Origin: a virus | Length of the DNA: 64,000 bases | Reading direction: 5' to 3' (one strand) | Virus record (IMG/VR): IMGVR_UViG_3300046820_003928 | Location: 1-64,000 of that record | In this document: one piece after another, positions 9,421 through 17,757 of the stretch | How the letters are laid out: the number at the start of each line of letters is the position of its first letter | Numbering within the stretch: position 1 is the stretch's first letter | Translations under genes and position numbers: made by a program | Notes under the pieces: generated by a model | The model's input: the letters and a program-made list of their open reading frames with translations, nothing else | Told to the model about the DNA's origin: nothing | The model's database searches: none

Positions 9421-10112
9421 GATGCACTCACCTTCATCGCCTGTGCGACCTTTTCAGCCTTCCTGATTCTCTCTTCTACAACAGTCCAATTAAGCTCCTT
9501 CATCATAGCATATGTGAAGGTCTTGACATCGGAAAGATAATCGCGGTAGTAAGCATGCTGCCAGACATCCATTACGATCACTGGAATACATCCAATCGGA
9601 ACCTGCTGGCTGTGCAAGTCGATGAATGTGTTCATGTATGTTTGTGTGAAGATGTTGTAATATGTCATCGCCCATCCGCATCTTGATGAAAGACAGCAAG
9701 CAATAAAATCTGACTGCCATCTGTCAAAGTCACCAAAATCTCGGGAAAGACGCATGAAAGACAGCGTGTCCATTGAGATGCTACTTGCAACATCGCTGAT
9801 GTTTGCAAAATAAAGCTCGTGGAGATACATCGCATTCATGTTATAGGTCTCATCTTGCTTGAGAGATCTAAACTGCGATCCATTTGATCGTGCGGAAGCA
9901 CGATCTACAGTGTCAAGCTCGGCACTGATTCTATTGAAAGATTCAACATATCCCTGATAAAGACCTTCATGGGCCTTCTTTGTTGCAGCACTCTGGAATT
10001 CTGTGGAAAGATTAAAAGCCTTCTCCTGTGCTACGAGAGCTTCATCAAGTGACGCTCTCTTTGCTCCAAGAGACTCACTGATTATCTTTGCAACATCTGA
10101 ATTTTTTATCAT
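9417..10112 (-). CDS. Fe/Mn superoxide dismutase-like protein
   Basis: Resembles iron/manganese superoxide dismutase, which converts superoxide to hydrogen peroxide and oxygen. All four expected metal ligands can be placed: His48 (AHEGLYQGYV, the helical hairpin motif), His98 (YLHELYFANI), Asp182 and His186 (MDVWQHAYYRDY). The GWAM segment and the DVWxHAYYxDY signature are typical. At 231 residues it is slightly longer than the usual ~200 because of an N-terminal helix (NSDVAKIISESLG). It lies between unassigned genes, so it may act in the infected cell or be a virion protein. Enzyme activity is inferred from ligand conservation. Confidence 0.82.
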   Translation of the reverse strand: MIKNSDVAKIISESLGAKRASLDEALVAQEKAFNLSTEFQSAATKKAHEGLYQGYVESFNRISAELDTVDRASARSNGSQFRSLKQDETYNMNAMYLHELYFANISDVASSISMDTLSFMRLSRDFGDFDRWQSDFIACCLSSRCGWAMTYYNIFTQTYMNTFIDLHSQQVPIGCIPVIVMDVWQHAYYRDYLSDVKTFTYAMMKELNWTVVEERIRKAEKVAQAMKVSAS

Positions 10113-10113
10113 C

Positions 10114-10377
10114 TTAAAGTCCTCGATACTGCTTAAAATCTGAGCTGTGAATCTCTATTGGATTTCCATCGCCTGCAGTTGCTGTGAGAATGGGCTTTCC
10201 TTTTTCAATTCTTACGTCTTTAACTGTATATGTCAGTCCAGACTTGATGTGTTCTAGCTTGAATCCAGGAGCAATAACAACCTGCTGATTTTTTCCTTTC
10301 CCAACAGTTGCCTTTAGATGCTCAGCAACTCGTGCTTCGACCATGGCCTCAATGTCTTTTGCAGAAATTATTTTCAT
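10114..10377 (-). CDS. small hypothetical protein, helix plus beta barrel
   Basis: An 87-residue protein with an N-terminal helix (SAKDIEAMVEARVAEHL) and a beta-rich C-terminal part (VVIAPGFKLEHIKSGLTY, then IHSSDFKQY) resembling small SH3-like barrels. Not recognised. Placed one base upstream of the SOD-like gene, so probably cotranscribed with it. Confidence 0.6.
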   Translation of the reverse strand: MKIISAKDIEAMVEARVAEHLKATVGKGKNQQVVIAPGFKLEHIKSGLTYTVKDVRIEKGKPILTATAGDGNPIEIHSSDFKQYRGL

Positions 10378-10391
10378 ATCTTAATCCGCTT

Positions 10392-10841
10392 TCAGCTACT
10401 TATCTTCCTTACTAAAATTCCTGCGCTTCTCAAGAGATCAATTCCTCCAAAGTCGCGATATTCTTCTCTAAAGACGACTTCTTTTATGCCAGAATTGATG
10501 ATTGACTTGGCACACATTCTGCATGGACTCATACTGACATACATGATTTTTTTCTTAGGATTATTGTAATCAAGCTTGATAAGAGCATTTACCTCTGCAT
10601 GGATAAATCCAGATTCTCCGGGCATGTCAGATTCTCTCTGATTCTTTCCCCCCGAATGATCTCCGTTATAGCCAAGAGCAAGAAGCTGAGTGTTGTCGCT
10701 TGTTACAACAATGGCAGCAACTTTATGCACTGAATCTGCAGACCTCTTTTCGATAGTCTTGACAACATCCATCCAGACTTGATCCCAGGTTGGCCTTTGA
10801 TCTTGTGTGTGTCTTAGATCATCAAGGAAATCATTTCTCAC
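10392..10841 (-). CDS. dCMP deaminase (cytidine/deoxycytidylate deaminase family)
   Basis: Converts dCMP to dUMP, the precursor for thymidylate synthesis. Zinc-site motifs are clear: HAEVNALIKL (His ligand and catalytic Glu) and SPCRMCAKSI (two Cys ligands). The GTG at 10841 is preferred because it overlaps the preceding stop by 11 bases and has GAGGGTG upstream; an ATG-led 160-residue form would overlap 44 bases. It works with ThyX, thymidine kinase and the dUTPase-type enzymes elsewhere in the window. In the same transcript as DHH phosphodiesterase and TK. Confidence 0.92.
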   Translation of the reverse strand: MRNDFLDDLRHTQDQRPTWDQVWMDVVKTIEKRSADSVHKVAAIVVTSDNTQLLALGYNGDHSGGKNQRESDMPGESGFIHAEVNALIKLDYNNPKKKIMYVSMSPCRMCAKSIINSGIKEVVFREEYRDFGGIDLLRSAGILVRKISS

Positions 10842-11682
10842 TGGCAGCACCCTCAATGTCAAATATCGTCTCAATGCTTATTCCGGCCGGAAGTGAAAAA
10901 CCAGCAGCCTTTCTGTGACCTCCTCCGCCGAACTTCTTGGCAATTTCACTAACGTCAGAATCGTCGTGGTGAGCTCTAAGGCTTACCTTGACCTGACTTG
11001 TCTCGTGATCCCAATACCAGATAACAGCGAAATCGCATTTAGGGGAAAGCGCGGCGCCGATTTCAGACATCCAATGTGGTGAATTTACAACAAGAACATC
11101 ATTTCCATCAAGCTTCCTTGAAGATGCATGCTTCGCGATCTTCGAGATAACAGTCTTGGAGTAAGCGAGGATGTAAGCACCTCTTTCCTGAGCACTGTCA
11201 ACTGCTGAGTCATCGAGGTACTTGTCGAACTCTTCGAAGTCAAATGGAACCATGTCGAACGCAGCGGAAAACTCCTTGGAGTAGGGAATCTGCCATTTCC
11301 AGAGATCACGATCCTCGATAAACTTGATCATTCGAGGTGCTTCCTTGCCTGGATGGAAGAAGTTCCAAGAGAGCATCGCACCGCTGTGGGTCATGTCAAA
11401 TCGAGTGCAGGTAATGTCATGCAGTTCCACCATCGCAGATTTGTGATGATCGATAACAAGAAATCCCTTTGCCTCTTTCATCAACCGCTTTGTTGTCGCA
11501 TTGTCATACGAGAAATCTAGAATGACAACATTTTTTCCAGCGACATCCGGCGGGGGTTCACCATACTTTGCAGCGTGGTATTCTGCACGATCACCAAGCA
11601 GCTTCCAGGCAGCATAAGCAGCCCCAAATCCGTCTGTACAATTTGCATGATAGATCACAAGATCGACACTACCGGGATCCAT
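10831..11682 (-). CDS. DHH/DHHA1-family phosphodiesterase
   Basis: A 283-residue phosphodiesterase of the DHH superfamily (RecJ/NrnA/GdpP-like), which hydrolyses short nucleic acids or dinucleotides using two metal ions. Motifs in order: YHANCTDGFGAAYA (motif I, Asp ligand), ILDFSYD (motif II), VIDHHKS (the DHH triad), and the C-terminal DHHA1 glycine motif FGGGGHRKAAGF. The ATG at 11682 overlaps the thymidine kinase stop (TAATG) with AGGA upstream, so it is preferred over 11718. The substrate is not readable: nanoRNA, pApA or a cyclic-nucleotide defence signal are all possible. Confidence 0.88.
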   Translation of the reverse strand: MDPGSVDLVIYHANCTDGFGAAYAAWKLLGDRAEYHAAKYGEPPPDVAGKNVVILDFSYDNATTKRLMKEAKGFLVIDHHKSAMVELHDITCTRFDMTHSGAMLSWNFFHPGKEAPRMIKFIEDRDLWKWQIPYSKEFSAAFDMVPFDFEEFDKYLDDSAVDSAQERGAYILAYSKTVISKIAKHASSRKLDGNDVLVVNSPHWMSEIGAALSPKCDFAVIWYWDHETSQVKVSLRAHHDDSDVSEIAKKFGGGGHRKAAGFSLPAGISIETIFDIEGAASEK

Positions 11683-12254
11683 TAGAAGTCCTGCACACGA
11701 TTGTGATGATTCCAGCATCTTGGCTCATATAGCTCAGAACCTCCAACAGCAATTTCTCCGAGATTTTCAACTTTTCGTGTTGTGAAATAAGCATCAGAAC
11801 CGCAAGTTGTGCAAACTGCAGAGCACTTCTCAATGTGTGTCGCCCAGGGTAGAATCTCCTTGATCTCATCAAAGGCATTACAGGATGCTGACATCTCAAT
11901 TGAGGCGACAACAACTGTAAATCCAGATCGATACAAAGAGATCAGAGCATCAGAAACACCGTCGATCATAAATGCCTCGTCGACAGCAATGACATCTGGG
12001 CGCTGGTCTTGGTTTGTTACAACCCTTAGGATATCTTTTCCACTAGAGACATTGATAGCTGGAATCTTTCCACCATTGTGAGTACAGATCTCGCTTGTCT
12101 CATACCTGTCATCCATTCTAGGCTTAAACGCCAGAATTTTCAGACCTTTGTATCTAAACCTGTCAACAAGCGCAATCAGCCTGGTAGTCTTTGACCCCAT
12201 CATAGGCCCTGTAAAAACGTAGAAGGCTGGGTTCATCATGTTAGATTCCACCAT
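11682..12254 (-). CDS. tdk: thymidine kinase
   Basis: Type II thymidine kinase, phosphorylating thymidine to dTMP for salvage. Visible are the P-loop region FTGPMMGSKTTRL, the Walker-B/catalytic motif VIAVDEAFMID, and the structural zinc site (CTTC near the middle, CWNHH at the C-terminus). Length 190 is typical. ATG 12254 has GGAGAAG eight bases upstream; a second in-frame ATG at 12239 overlaps the preceding stop as ATGA and is a fair alternative. Complements the de novo thymidylate route encoded by ThyX. Confidence 0.92.
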   Translation of the reverse strand: MVESNMMNPAFYVFTGPMMGSKTTRLIALVDRFRYKGLKILAFKPRMDDRYETSEICTHNGGKIPAINVSSGKDILRVVTNQDQRPDVIAVDEAFMIDGVSDALISLYRSGFTVVVASIEMSASCNAFDEIKEILPWATHIEKCSAVCTTCGSDAYFTTRKVENLGEIAVGGSELYEPRCWNHHNRVQDF

Positions 12255-13249
12255 TTTAGGGTCTTCTCCAATCCGTCCCTGAAAGAGACCTTGGGTACAT
12301 ATCCGAAATCTCTTTGTGCAGCGCTGTAATCTCCTAGAGTATGCATAACGTCTCCTGCGCGCCAGGGCGCATCGACTATATTAATGCCTTCGAAACGATT
12401 TTTTAAGTAATCGATAATTTCCCTATTTGTGATTCTTTCACCGCAACAAACGTTGTATGATTCACCTGAGAACTTTTTATCAGAAAATGCTGCAAGAATA
12501 TTTGCGTCAACAATGTTATCGACATGACACATATCTCGAGACTGACTTCCGTCTCCATCGGACCTTAGAGGTCTACCATCGTGAATAGCATGGCACCAAG
12601 CAGAGACTGCAGTTGAATAGGGCGAATCTCCAAGTTGCCCCTGACCAAATACGTTGAAGTATCTTAAAAAGACAATGTCAAGATCGTAAAGACTGCTAAA
12701 CAACTTTCCAAACTCTTCTAGGCAAGACTTCTGAAGGGCGTATGGAGAGACGGGATTCTTTGGTACTGATTCGTGAGTTGGCAGAACTTCGGAAGCTCCA
12801 TAGACTGCTGATGACGAAGCTGTAACTACACGGCGCGTATTTCCCGAACATGCAACAAGGAGATGAAGAGACTTCATCAGATTTTCGTCTGTTGTCTCTA
12901 TTGGGTTTTCAACCGAGTAAGAGACACGTGGCATTGCTGCCTGGTGGAAGACTACATCATACATCTTGCTTTGGATTCTTGAAAGTACGACTGGAGATGC
13001 AAAATCGTTCTCGATGACCCACACCTGATCAGCGGGTCGATTTTCAATTTGGGACTCGAAAATGTTGACAAGGTTACCGATAAACGTTTTAAAATTCAAA
13101 CCCTCAAGATTTTCTAGAGACCCATTTGACATGTTGTCAACTACGTCGACTGTGTGGCCGTTTTCAACGAGCTTCTTGACAAGGTTGGACCCAATAAAAC
13201 CGGCTCCTCCGGTTACAAGGATCCGTGAAAAAGGCAAAATCTCAGACAT
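12236..13249 (-). CDS. NAD-dependent nucleotide-sugar epimerase/dehydratase
   Basis: Extended short-chain dehydrogenase of the UDP-glucose 4-epimerase type. Rossmann motif VTGGAGFIGSNLVKKL is at the N-terminus; the active-site Ser/Tyr/Lys set is SSSAVYG and YALQK; RYFNVFG and the C-terminal substrate region follow. 337 residues is the usual length. It interconverts or modifies nucleotide sugars, possibly to alter host surface sugars, decorate virions, or feed DNA glycosylation; no glycosyltransferase is visible in the window to decide. It is coupled to thymidine kinase downstream. Confidence 0.9.
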   Translation of the reverse strand: MSEILPFSRILVTGGAGFIGSNLVKKLVENGHTVDVVDNMSNGSLENLEGLNFKTFIGNLVNIFESQIENRPADQVWVIENDFASPVVLSRIQSKMYDVVFHQAAMPRVSYSVENPIETTDENLMKSLHLLVACSGNTRRVVTASSSAVYGASEVLPTHESVPKNPVSPYALQKSCLEEFGKLFSSLYDLDIVFLRYFNVFGQGQLGDSPYSTAVSAWCHAIHDGRPLRSDGDGSQSRDMCHVDNIVDANILAAFSDKKFSGESYNVCCGERITNREIIDYLKNRFEGINIVDAPWRAGDVMHTLGDYSAAQRDFGYVPKVSFRDGLEKTLKWWNLT

Positions 13250-13283
13250 TCTATAATTCCTCCGCTATCTCAGTACCAATACA

Positions 13284-14156
13284 TTATGGAACAATGTGAG
13301 CGCAATTTAACTTGACTCTCATTTTAATGTTCCTGTTCTTGAGACCGGCAAGAATCTGGGTCTTGAATCCAAGATGGACAAGGGCATCAAGATCGATCTT
13401 TAGATTTTTTGGAATATTTGTTGATCTGCATACAACGTCAAGGACATCCTGTTCATCTCGATGGATAAATCTAACGTAAGAGATGCAGCTTGAGTTCGCT
13501 GTTACAAACCTGCGAGAAGCAGCAGATTGACCACTTGCCATCTCATTCACAATCCTGTTCATTAGATCTGACTCAATTGAAGAGTAATACTCCTCTTCTC
13601 CAGAGACGCTGAGTGAATCGGGACCGGGATCATCGACAGGGGAAAGGATCACCTCAAACTGTGTATCAATTGATTCGTTGCGTCCCGTTGTGGAAAGAGA
13701 CATCTCAGCATACTCGGCGATCCGCTTTGTTGTAACTGCCTCTCTGCTTGTGATAACATCGCGCACCGCTTCGGGATCTGGTAGTTCTCGACAAACAATT
13801 ACAGAGGGGTGATACCGCAGCGCCATCGCGTGACTGTTGAACTCCTCCCACGTTCTCCGTAGTGTATCAAGGTTGTGCATCTCATCACCTCTGGATGCAA
13901 ACCGCGCTGTTACAGTGTTCCACCCGGGGGCAAGAAGAACGACAACGTTGTTTAGATCGTCAAGAAATCTATTTAAGTCTCCCTTTTCATGGCTATCATC
14001 ACGTCCAAAAATCTTGGGATAAACAGCGCGGCTAAGATGACCTCGATCTCTAATGTCATATCGAAAATCTGTTGCCTTGTGGAAATCACGATAGAATGTA
14101 GTCTTCCCAGAGAGATCGCAGCCCTCAAGAACAACCTGCTTCGTTACCAGTCTCAT
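13284..14156 (-). CDS. P-loop nucleotide kinase fused to thymidylate-synthase-like half domain
   Basis: A 290-residue two-part protein. Residues 1-125 look like an NMP/deoxynucleoside kinase: Walker A GCDLSGKTTF at 12-21 and a kinase-like central region. Residues about 195-290 match the C-terminal half of thymidylate synthase / dCMP hydroxymethylase: SRR (214-216, phosphate arginines), Cys224 (nucleophile position), Arg244-Ser245 exactly 20 residues later, Asn247, and Asp255 at the position that is Asn in dUMP enzymes but Asp in dCMP hydroxymethylase, then AHIV with His287 matching AHIY. The usual loop between SRR and Cys is much shorter, and the N-terminal half of TS is missing. The ATG at 14156 forms ATGA with the dnaE stop and has GAGGAAG upstream. 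Kinase call is firm; TS-like reading is my inference from spacing. Confidence 0.8.
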   Translation of the reverse strand: MRLVTKQVVLEGCDLSGKTTFYRDFHKATDFRYDIRDRGHLSRAVYPKIFGRDDSHEKGDLNRFLDDLNNVVVLLAPGWNTVTARFASRGDEMHNLDTLRRTWEEFNSHAMALRYHPSVIVCRELPDPEAVRDVITSREAVTTKRIAEYAEMSLSTTGRNESIDTQFEVILSPVDDPGPDSLSVSGEEEYYSSIESDLMNRIVNEMASGQSAASRRFVTANSSCISYVRFIHRDEQDVLDVVCRSTNIPKNLKIDLDALVHLGFKTQILAGLKNRNIKMRVKLNCAHIVP

Positions 14157-17100
14157 ACTTGAATCTTCCTCATCTTGTTGTTGTTTGTGGAGCATCCCCA
14201 GTTTGCATCTTTGCTAACTTCAGCAATGTAGATCTCATAGTGATTGAGCGGCATTTCACCCCAGATTCTCAGATTCACCATTTGCATCTCATTGTCGCAT
14301 ACCTGGGCACGAATAAAACCCTTGCCATTCTTTGTCTTCTTTACAGTAAAGTCCTGAACCAAGAACCAGCAAATCTGCCTTTCTCCATCTCCAATCGCAG
14401 TGATGGGATCGACCTGGGCCTTTTTGATCTTAGCAATAATGTCATCTGGAAACATTAGATCTTCACGAGAAGTTGACGTTAGGTCAAAGTACATCTTAAG
14501 CTTCTCTGATCGTGTCCAGTCAGGTAGATCTTCAAACTGCTCAAGTAGATTCCAGAACGTCACTTCGGGCTTGATTCCTTCCTTCTGCATCTTCTTGAGC
14601 TGTGTTTTCGTGTACCCAAATCTGCCCCGTCGAAGAACATCATAATTCTTTCCCTCTGTCATGGTGGCAAGAAGCTGTCGATGGTTCTTGACCCGACCCG
14701 ATCTAAAGTCTTCAAGCGAGCTAAGTGCTTCGACGCTACAGAGTGAAGTGAGAGTCGTCTTGTTCACCTTTGAATGACGCCAGGATCCATCAGCAAGATA
14801 GAGCATCTGCTCAATCGACTTATAGGGTCGATTATCCATGATTTCCTTGACAGCAGTTTCACCAACGCCCTTGATCGATGTCAAGGGAGGAACAAAACCC
14901 TGTAGCTCCCGACTAAACATCCAAACATCTCCAGAGCTGTTGATGTCAGGTGGAAAGATCTTGAATCCCTGCTCCTTGATCTCAGCAGCTACCTTCGCGA
15001 GTCCTTCTGGGTTGCTATTCTCAGACTGGAGGCATGTGGCAAGCCACTCTTCTTCATAGTGCTTGTGCAGCCAGGCTGCGTAGTAAGAATCGACTGCATA
15101 TGAGACAGAGTGTGACTTGTTGAACCCGTATGCGGAGAAGGCCTCAATTGTTTCGTAGAGCTCCGTTGCGTCCTTCACCGACATTCCATTGAGATTGACA
15201 GCACCGTCTACGAATCTCTTACGAAGATCCTCACGCTCTTTTGCCTTCTTTTCGTTCATGTCAAGCGACTTCTTGACCAGCGTCTTGCGCATCTGGTCAG
15301 ATTCTCCCGGATTAAATCCAGCAAGCTTCTGGGCCAACAACATGAATTGCTCCTGGTAGACGACGAATCCGTGTGTCGGTCCCAGGATGTCTTTCAGAAT
15401 TGGATGCTTATAGGTTGCTGTTCCCTTGTTCTTGACATCGACGTATTTCTTGTGAACTCCTGCAGCAAGCGGACCAGGACGGTAGATTGCTGTGATGGCA
15501 GAGAGATCTTCGATTGACGTGGGCTTCGCCTCGAGGCAGAACTTTCTAGCTCCGCTATTCGTGAACTGGAAGATCTGGGTAAATCTACCAGAATGATAGA
15601 CGTGCTTCCACACATCTTGATCATCGGGTTCGTTATATCGAATGTTGAGATGCTTATCAAAGAACTCTTTGACCTGCGCAAAGCTAGGGTTTTGGATGCC
15701 AAAGCGAGTCTGCAGCAACATTCGAATGCAGTCTTCGACCATCTTTAGAAGCGACAGACCGAGGAAGTCAAACTTGAGGAATCCGTTCTCCTCAAGATGT
15801 CGGAAGTTCATGCCTTCAGACCACGGCGTCTGCAACTCACCTCGGACTGAGATGACAGGCATATGATCTTCAAGGCGTGGGCAGATAAGAACGCCGCCGG
15901 CATGGCGACCAATCGAACGTGTCTCCATGAAGAGTGACTGAACCTGATCACAAAGGTCAGGATACTTCTCCATGAAGATCTTGTACTTCTCAGAATATTT
16001 CATGCAGTCTGCATGAGAAAGAACGTATGTGCTCTTTTCCTCGTGGTCTCCGAGCGCTTTGTGCATGACATCATCCTGAAGAGGTCCTGTGACTTCATTT
16101 ACCTCTTCGAATGGAATCCCATGAAACTTAGCAATGTCCTTGATCAGAGACTTCAGCTTTAGGGTGTTGAAGTTTGAGACAGGAACAACAGAGTCTTCTC
16201 CAAATAGATTACGTGCCTCATCAATTAGAACGTCTCGGTCACCGACGTCTGTGTCGATATCCGGCCACGCGACCTTGTGACGACCGAGGAATCTCTCCCA
16301 CAGGAGATCGTACTTGATCGGATCGACCGATGTGATTCCGAGGACGTAATTGACCAGAGATCCGGCGCCAGATCCTCGACCTGGTCCGATCAGCGTGCGA
16401 TGCTGTGCTCGATCAAAGACAAAATAAAGTGTGAGGAAGTAGTTCTCAAACTTTAGATACTTGATGTCATCAAGTTCCATCTTAAGACGTTCAACGTACT
16501 CGGGCTTTGTATGAAGACCGAGCTCAACAAGACCCTTCTTGCACATCTCAAGAAGCTGATTGAACGCTGTTTGTTCGGGCTTGTTAAAGCTTGGGAGCTT
16601 AGCAGAAGTATCGAAGGTGATTTCCTCACACTTTTCCCACGCAATATCGTATGTTCGCTCAATTGAGTCGCGAACTAGTTCCTCAGTTCCGCTGTAGAAT
16701 TCAAACTTGTCCTTATGGGCAAGATACTCATCCCACATCTGGCGCGCGTTCTTTGGGTACAACTCACACTTTAGATCTTCAAAAGCAGGCAACGTCTGCT
16801 TCTGCATATCATCAGAGCGACCTCCCATTCTACCCAGCTTCTTGTAAAGCTCACGAGCTTGCCATGCGTTCGGACTATAATAGTGAGAGTCAGCAGTGGC
16901 AATTGTCTTGATACCAGTTCGACCCGCAAGCGTGATTAGATGCTTGTTTGTTGTATGCTGGATGTCAAGACGATTGAACTGAAGCTCTAGGAAAAAGTTA
17001 TCAATTCCAACTGCATCAACAAACCGATCAGTGTGATTCTGGAGCTCGCGCTGGATCTGTTCGTGAGACTTCTTGAGTGCCTCACCCCGGATGGCAGTAG

Positions 17101-17710
17101 AAGCCAAGAGCCCACCGACACACGCTGTCGAGACAACAAGCCCTTCTCCATGCTGCTTAAGCATGTCATAATCGATCCGAGGAAATCGATAGTATCCTTC
17201 AACGTAGGATCGCTTGACAAGGTTGAACAGATTCTTGAGTCCAGTTCGATTCTTGGCAAAAACAACCAAGTGATACCGACGCTTCCACTCGTCAGCGTCA
17301 TCTGACTCAACAGTCTTCGTCTCGTCCTCGTCTTCAACAACAAGTCCGCCTGTGACTTCATCCTCTGCAAGAATATCAGTAGTTTCAGGCTTTCCCTCTT
17401 CGTTCTTTACACGCTTAGATTCAAAATGAGCAGCACGCTTCCGCTCCCATTCAGAGATCGAGGGAACAAAATAGAACTCAGCGCCATAGATCTGTCGAAA
17501 CTTTCTACCCTTGCCTTTCATCTTCTTGGCGTAGGTGTGCGCGTGAGCGAGACCGTTGCCGCTTCCGTGATCTGTCAGCGCCCAGGCATCCATCTCGTTT
17601 GACAGGATCCAGTCGATGTGCTTGTCAGGATACCCAAGACCATCATTGACCGACAGGCCCGAATGGCAGTGAAGTCCGACGAACCGACTTGGAGGCACAA
17701 TGTTACCCAT
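14153..17710 (-). CDS. dnaE: DNA polymerase III alpha subunit, DnaE type
   Basis: Replicative family-C polymerase, 1185 residues, near full bacterial length. The N-terminal PHP domain is present (GLHCHSGLSVNDGLG, ALTDHGS). Polymerase motifs follow: GPGRGSGAGSLVNYVLGIT, the catalytic WPDIDTDVGDRDVLIDEA (Asp pair), YQEQFMLLAQKLAGF and FNKSHSVSYAVDSYY, then an HhH region and a C-terminal OB-fold-like segment. There is no 3'-5' exonuclease insert, and no separate proofreading subunit is visible in the window. Unusual next to a T4-like tail and SSB. It is coupled to the kinase-TS-like gene and has a possible promoter just upstream. Confidence 0.96.
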   Translation of the reverse strand: MGNIVPPSRFVGLHCHSGLSVNDGLGYPDKHIDWILSNEMDAWALTDHGSGNGLAHAHTYAKKMKGKGRKFRQIYGAEFYFVPSISEWERKRAAHFESKRVKNEEGKPETTDILAEDEVTGGLVVEDEDETKTVESDDADEWKRRYHLVVFAKNRTGLKNLFNLVKRSYVEGYYRFPRIDYDMLKQHGEGLVVSTACVGGLLASTAIRGEALKKSHEQIQRELQNHTDRFVDAVGIDNFFLELQFNRLDIQHTTNKHLITLAGRTGIKTIATADSHYYSPNAWQARELYKKLGRMGGRSDDMQKQTLPAFEDLKCELYPKNARQMWDEYLAHKDKFEFYSGTEELVRDSIERTYDIAWEKCEEITFDTSAKLPSFNKPEQTAFNQLLEMCKKGLVELGLHTKPEYVERLKMELDDIKYLKFENYFLTLYFVFDRAQHRTLIGPGRGSGAGSLVNYVLGITSVDPIKYDLLWERFLGRHKVAWPDIDTDVGDRDVLIDEARNLFGEDSVVPVSNFNTLKLKSLIKDIAKFHGIPFEEVNEVTGPLQDDVMHKALGDHEEKSTYVLSHADCMKYSEKYKIFMEKYPDLCDQVQSLFMETRSIGRHAGGVLICPRLEDHMPVISVRGELQTPWSEGMNFRHLEENGFLKFDFLGLSLLKMVEDCIRMLLQTRFGIQNPSFAQVKEFFDKHLNIRYNEPDDQDVWKHVYHSGRFTQIFQFTNSGARKFCLEAKPTSIEDLSAITAIYRPGPLAAGVHKKYVDVKNKGTATYKHPILKDILGPTHGFVVYQEQFMLLAQKLAGFNPGESDQMRKTLVKKSLDMNEKKAKEREDLRKRFVDGAVNLNGMSVKDATELYETIEAFSAYGFNKSHSVSYAVDSYYAAWLHKHYEEEWLATCLQSENSNPEGLAKVAAEIKEQGFKIFPPDINSSGDVWMFSRELQGFVPPLTSIKGVGETAVKEIMDNRPYKSIEQMLYLADGSWRHSKVNKTTLTSLCSVEALSSLEDFRSGRVKNHRQLLATMTEGKNYDVLRRGRFGYTKTQLKKMQKEGIKPEVTFWNLLEQFEDLPDWTRSEKLKMYFDLTSTSREDLMFPDDIIAKIKKAQVDPITAIGDGERQICWFLVQDFTVKKTKNGKGFIRAQVCDNEMQMVNLRIWGEMPLNHYEIYIAEVSKDANWGCSTNNNKMRKIQV

Positions 17711-17727
17711 TTTAATTCCTCATTAAA
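17711..17727 (-). promoter_or_regulatory. ribosome-binding site in hairpin loop before dnaE
   Basis: On the minus strand TTTAAT-GAGGA-ATTAAA sits directly before the dnaE ATG. The six-base arms can pair and leave the Shine-Dalgarno GAGGA in the loop. The stem is AT-only and weak, so any effect would be modest. Confidence 0.35.
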
Positions 17728-17755
17728 TTGTAGTCGAAGAGATGTCGAAATACAA
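17727..17755 (-). promoter_or_regulatory. possible sigma70-like promoter for dnaE
   Basis: Minus strand TTGTAT (17755-17750), a 17-base spacer and TACAAT (17732-17727). The -10 matches five of six consensus bases and the spacing is ideal; the -35 keeps only TTG. It lies between the stop of the gene at 17758 and the dnaE start. The spacer carries a repeated TTCGAC. Confidence 0.35.
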
Positions 17756-17757
17756 GA

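Noticed and set aside
10831-11718. Longer starts for the DHH (11718), dCMP deaminase (10874), kinase fusion (14195) and 5157-gene (5543)
   Set aside because: They add unrelated residues and long overlaps; the chosen starts have better ribosome-binding sites and short coupled overlaps.
12236-13249. Reading the epimerase as evidence for glycosylated DNA
   Set aside because: Sugar-nucleotide epimerases are common in phages for surface sugars and no glucosyltransferase is visible in the window.
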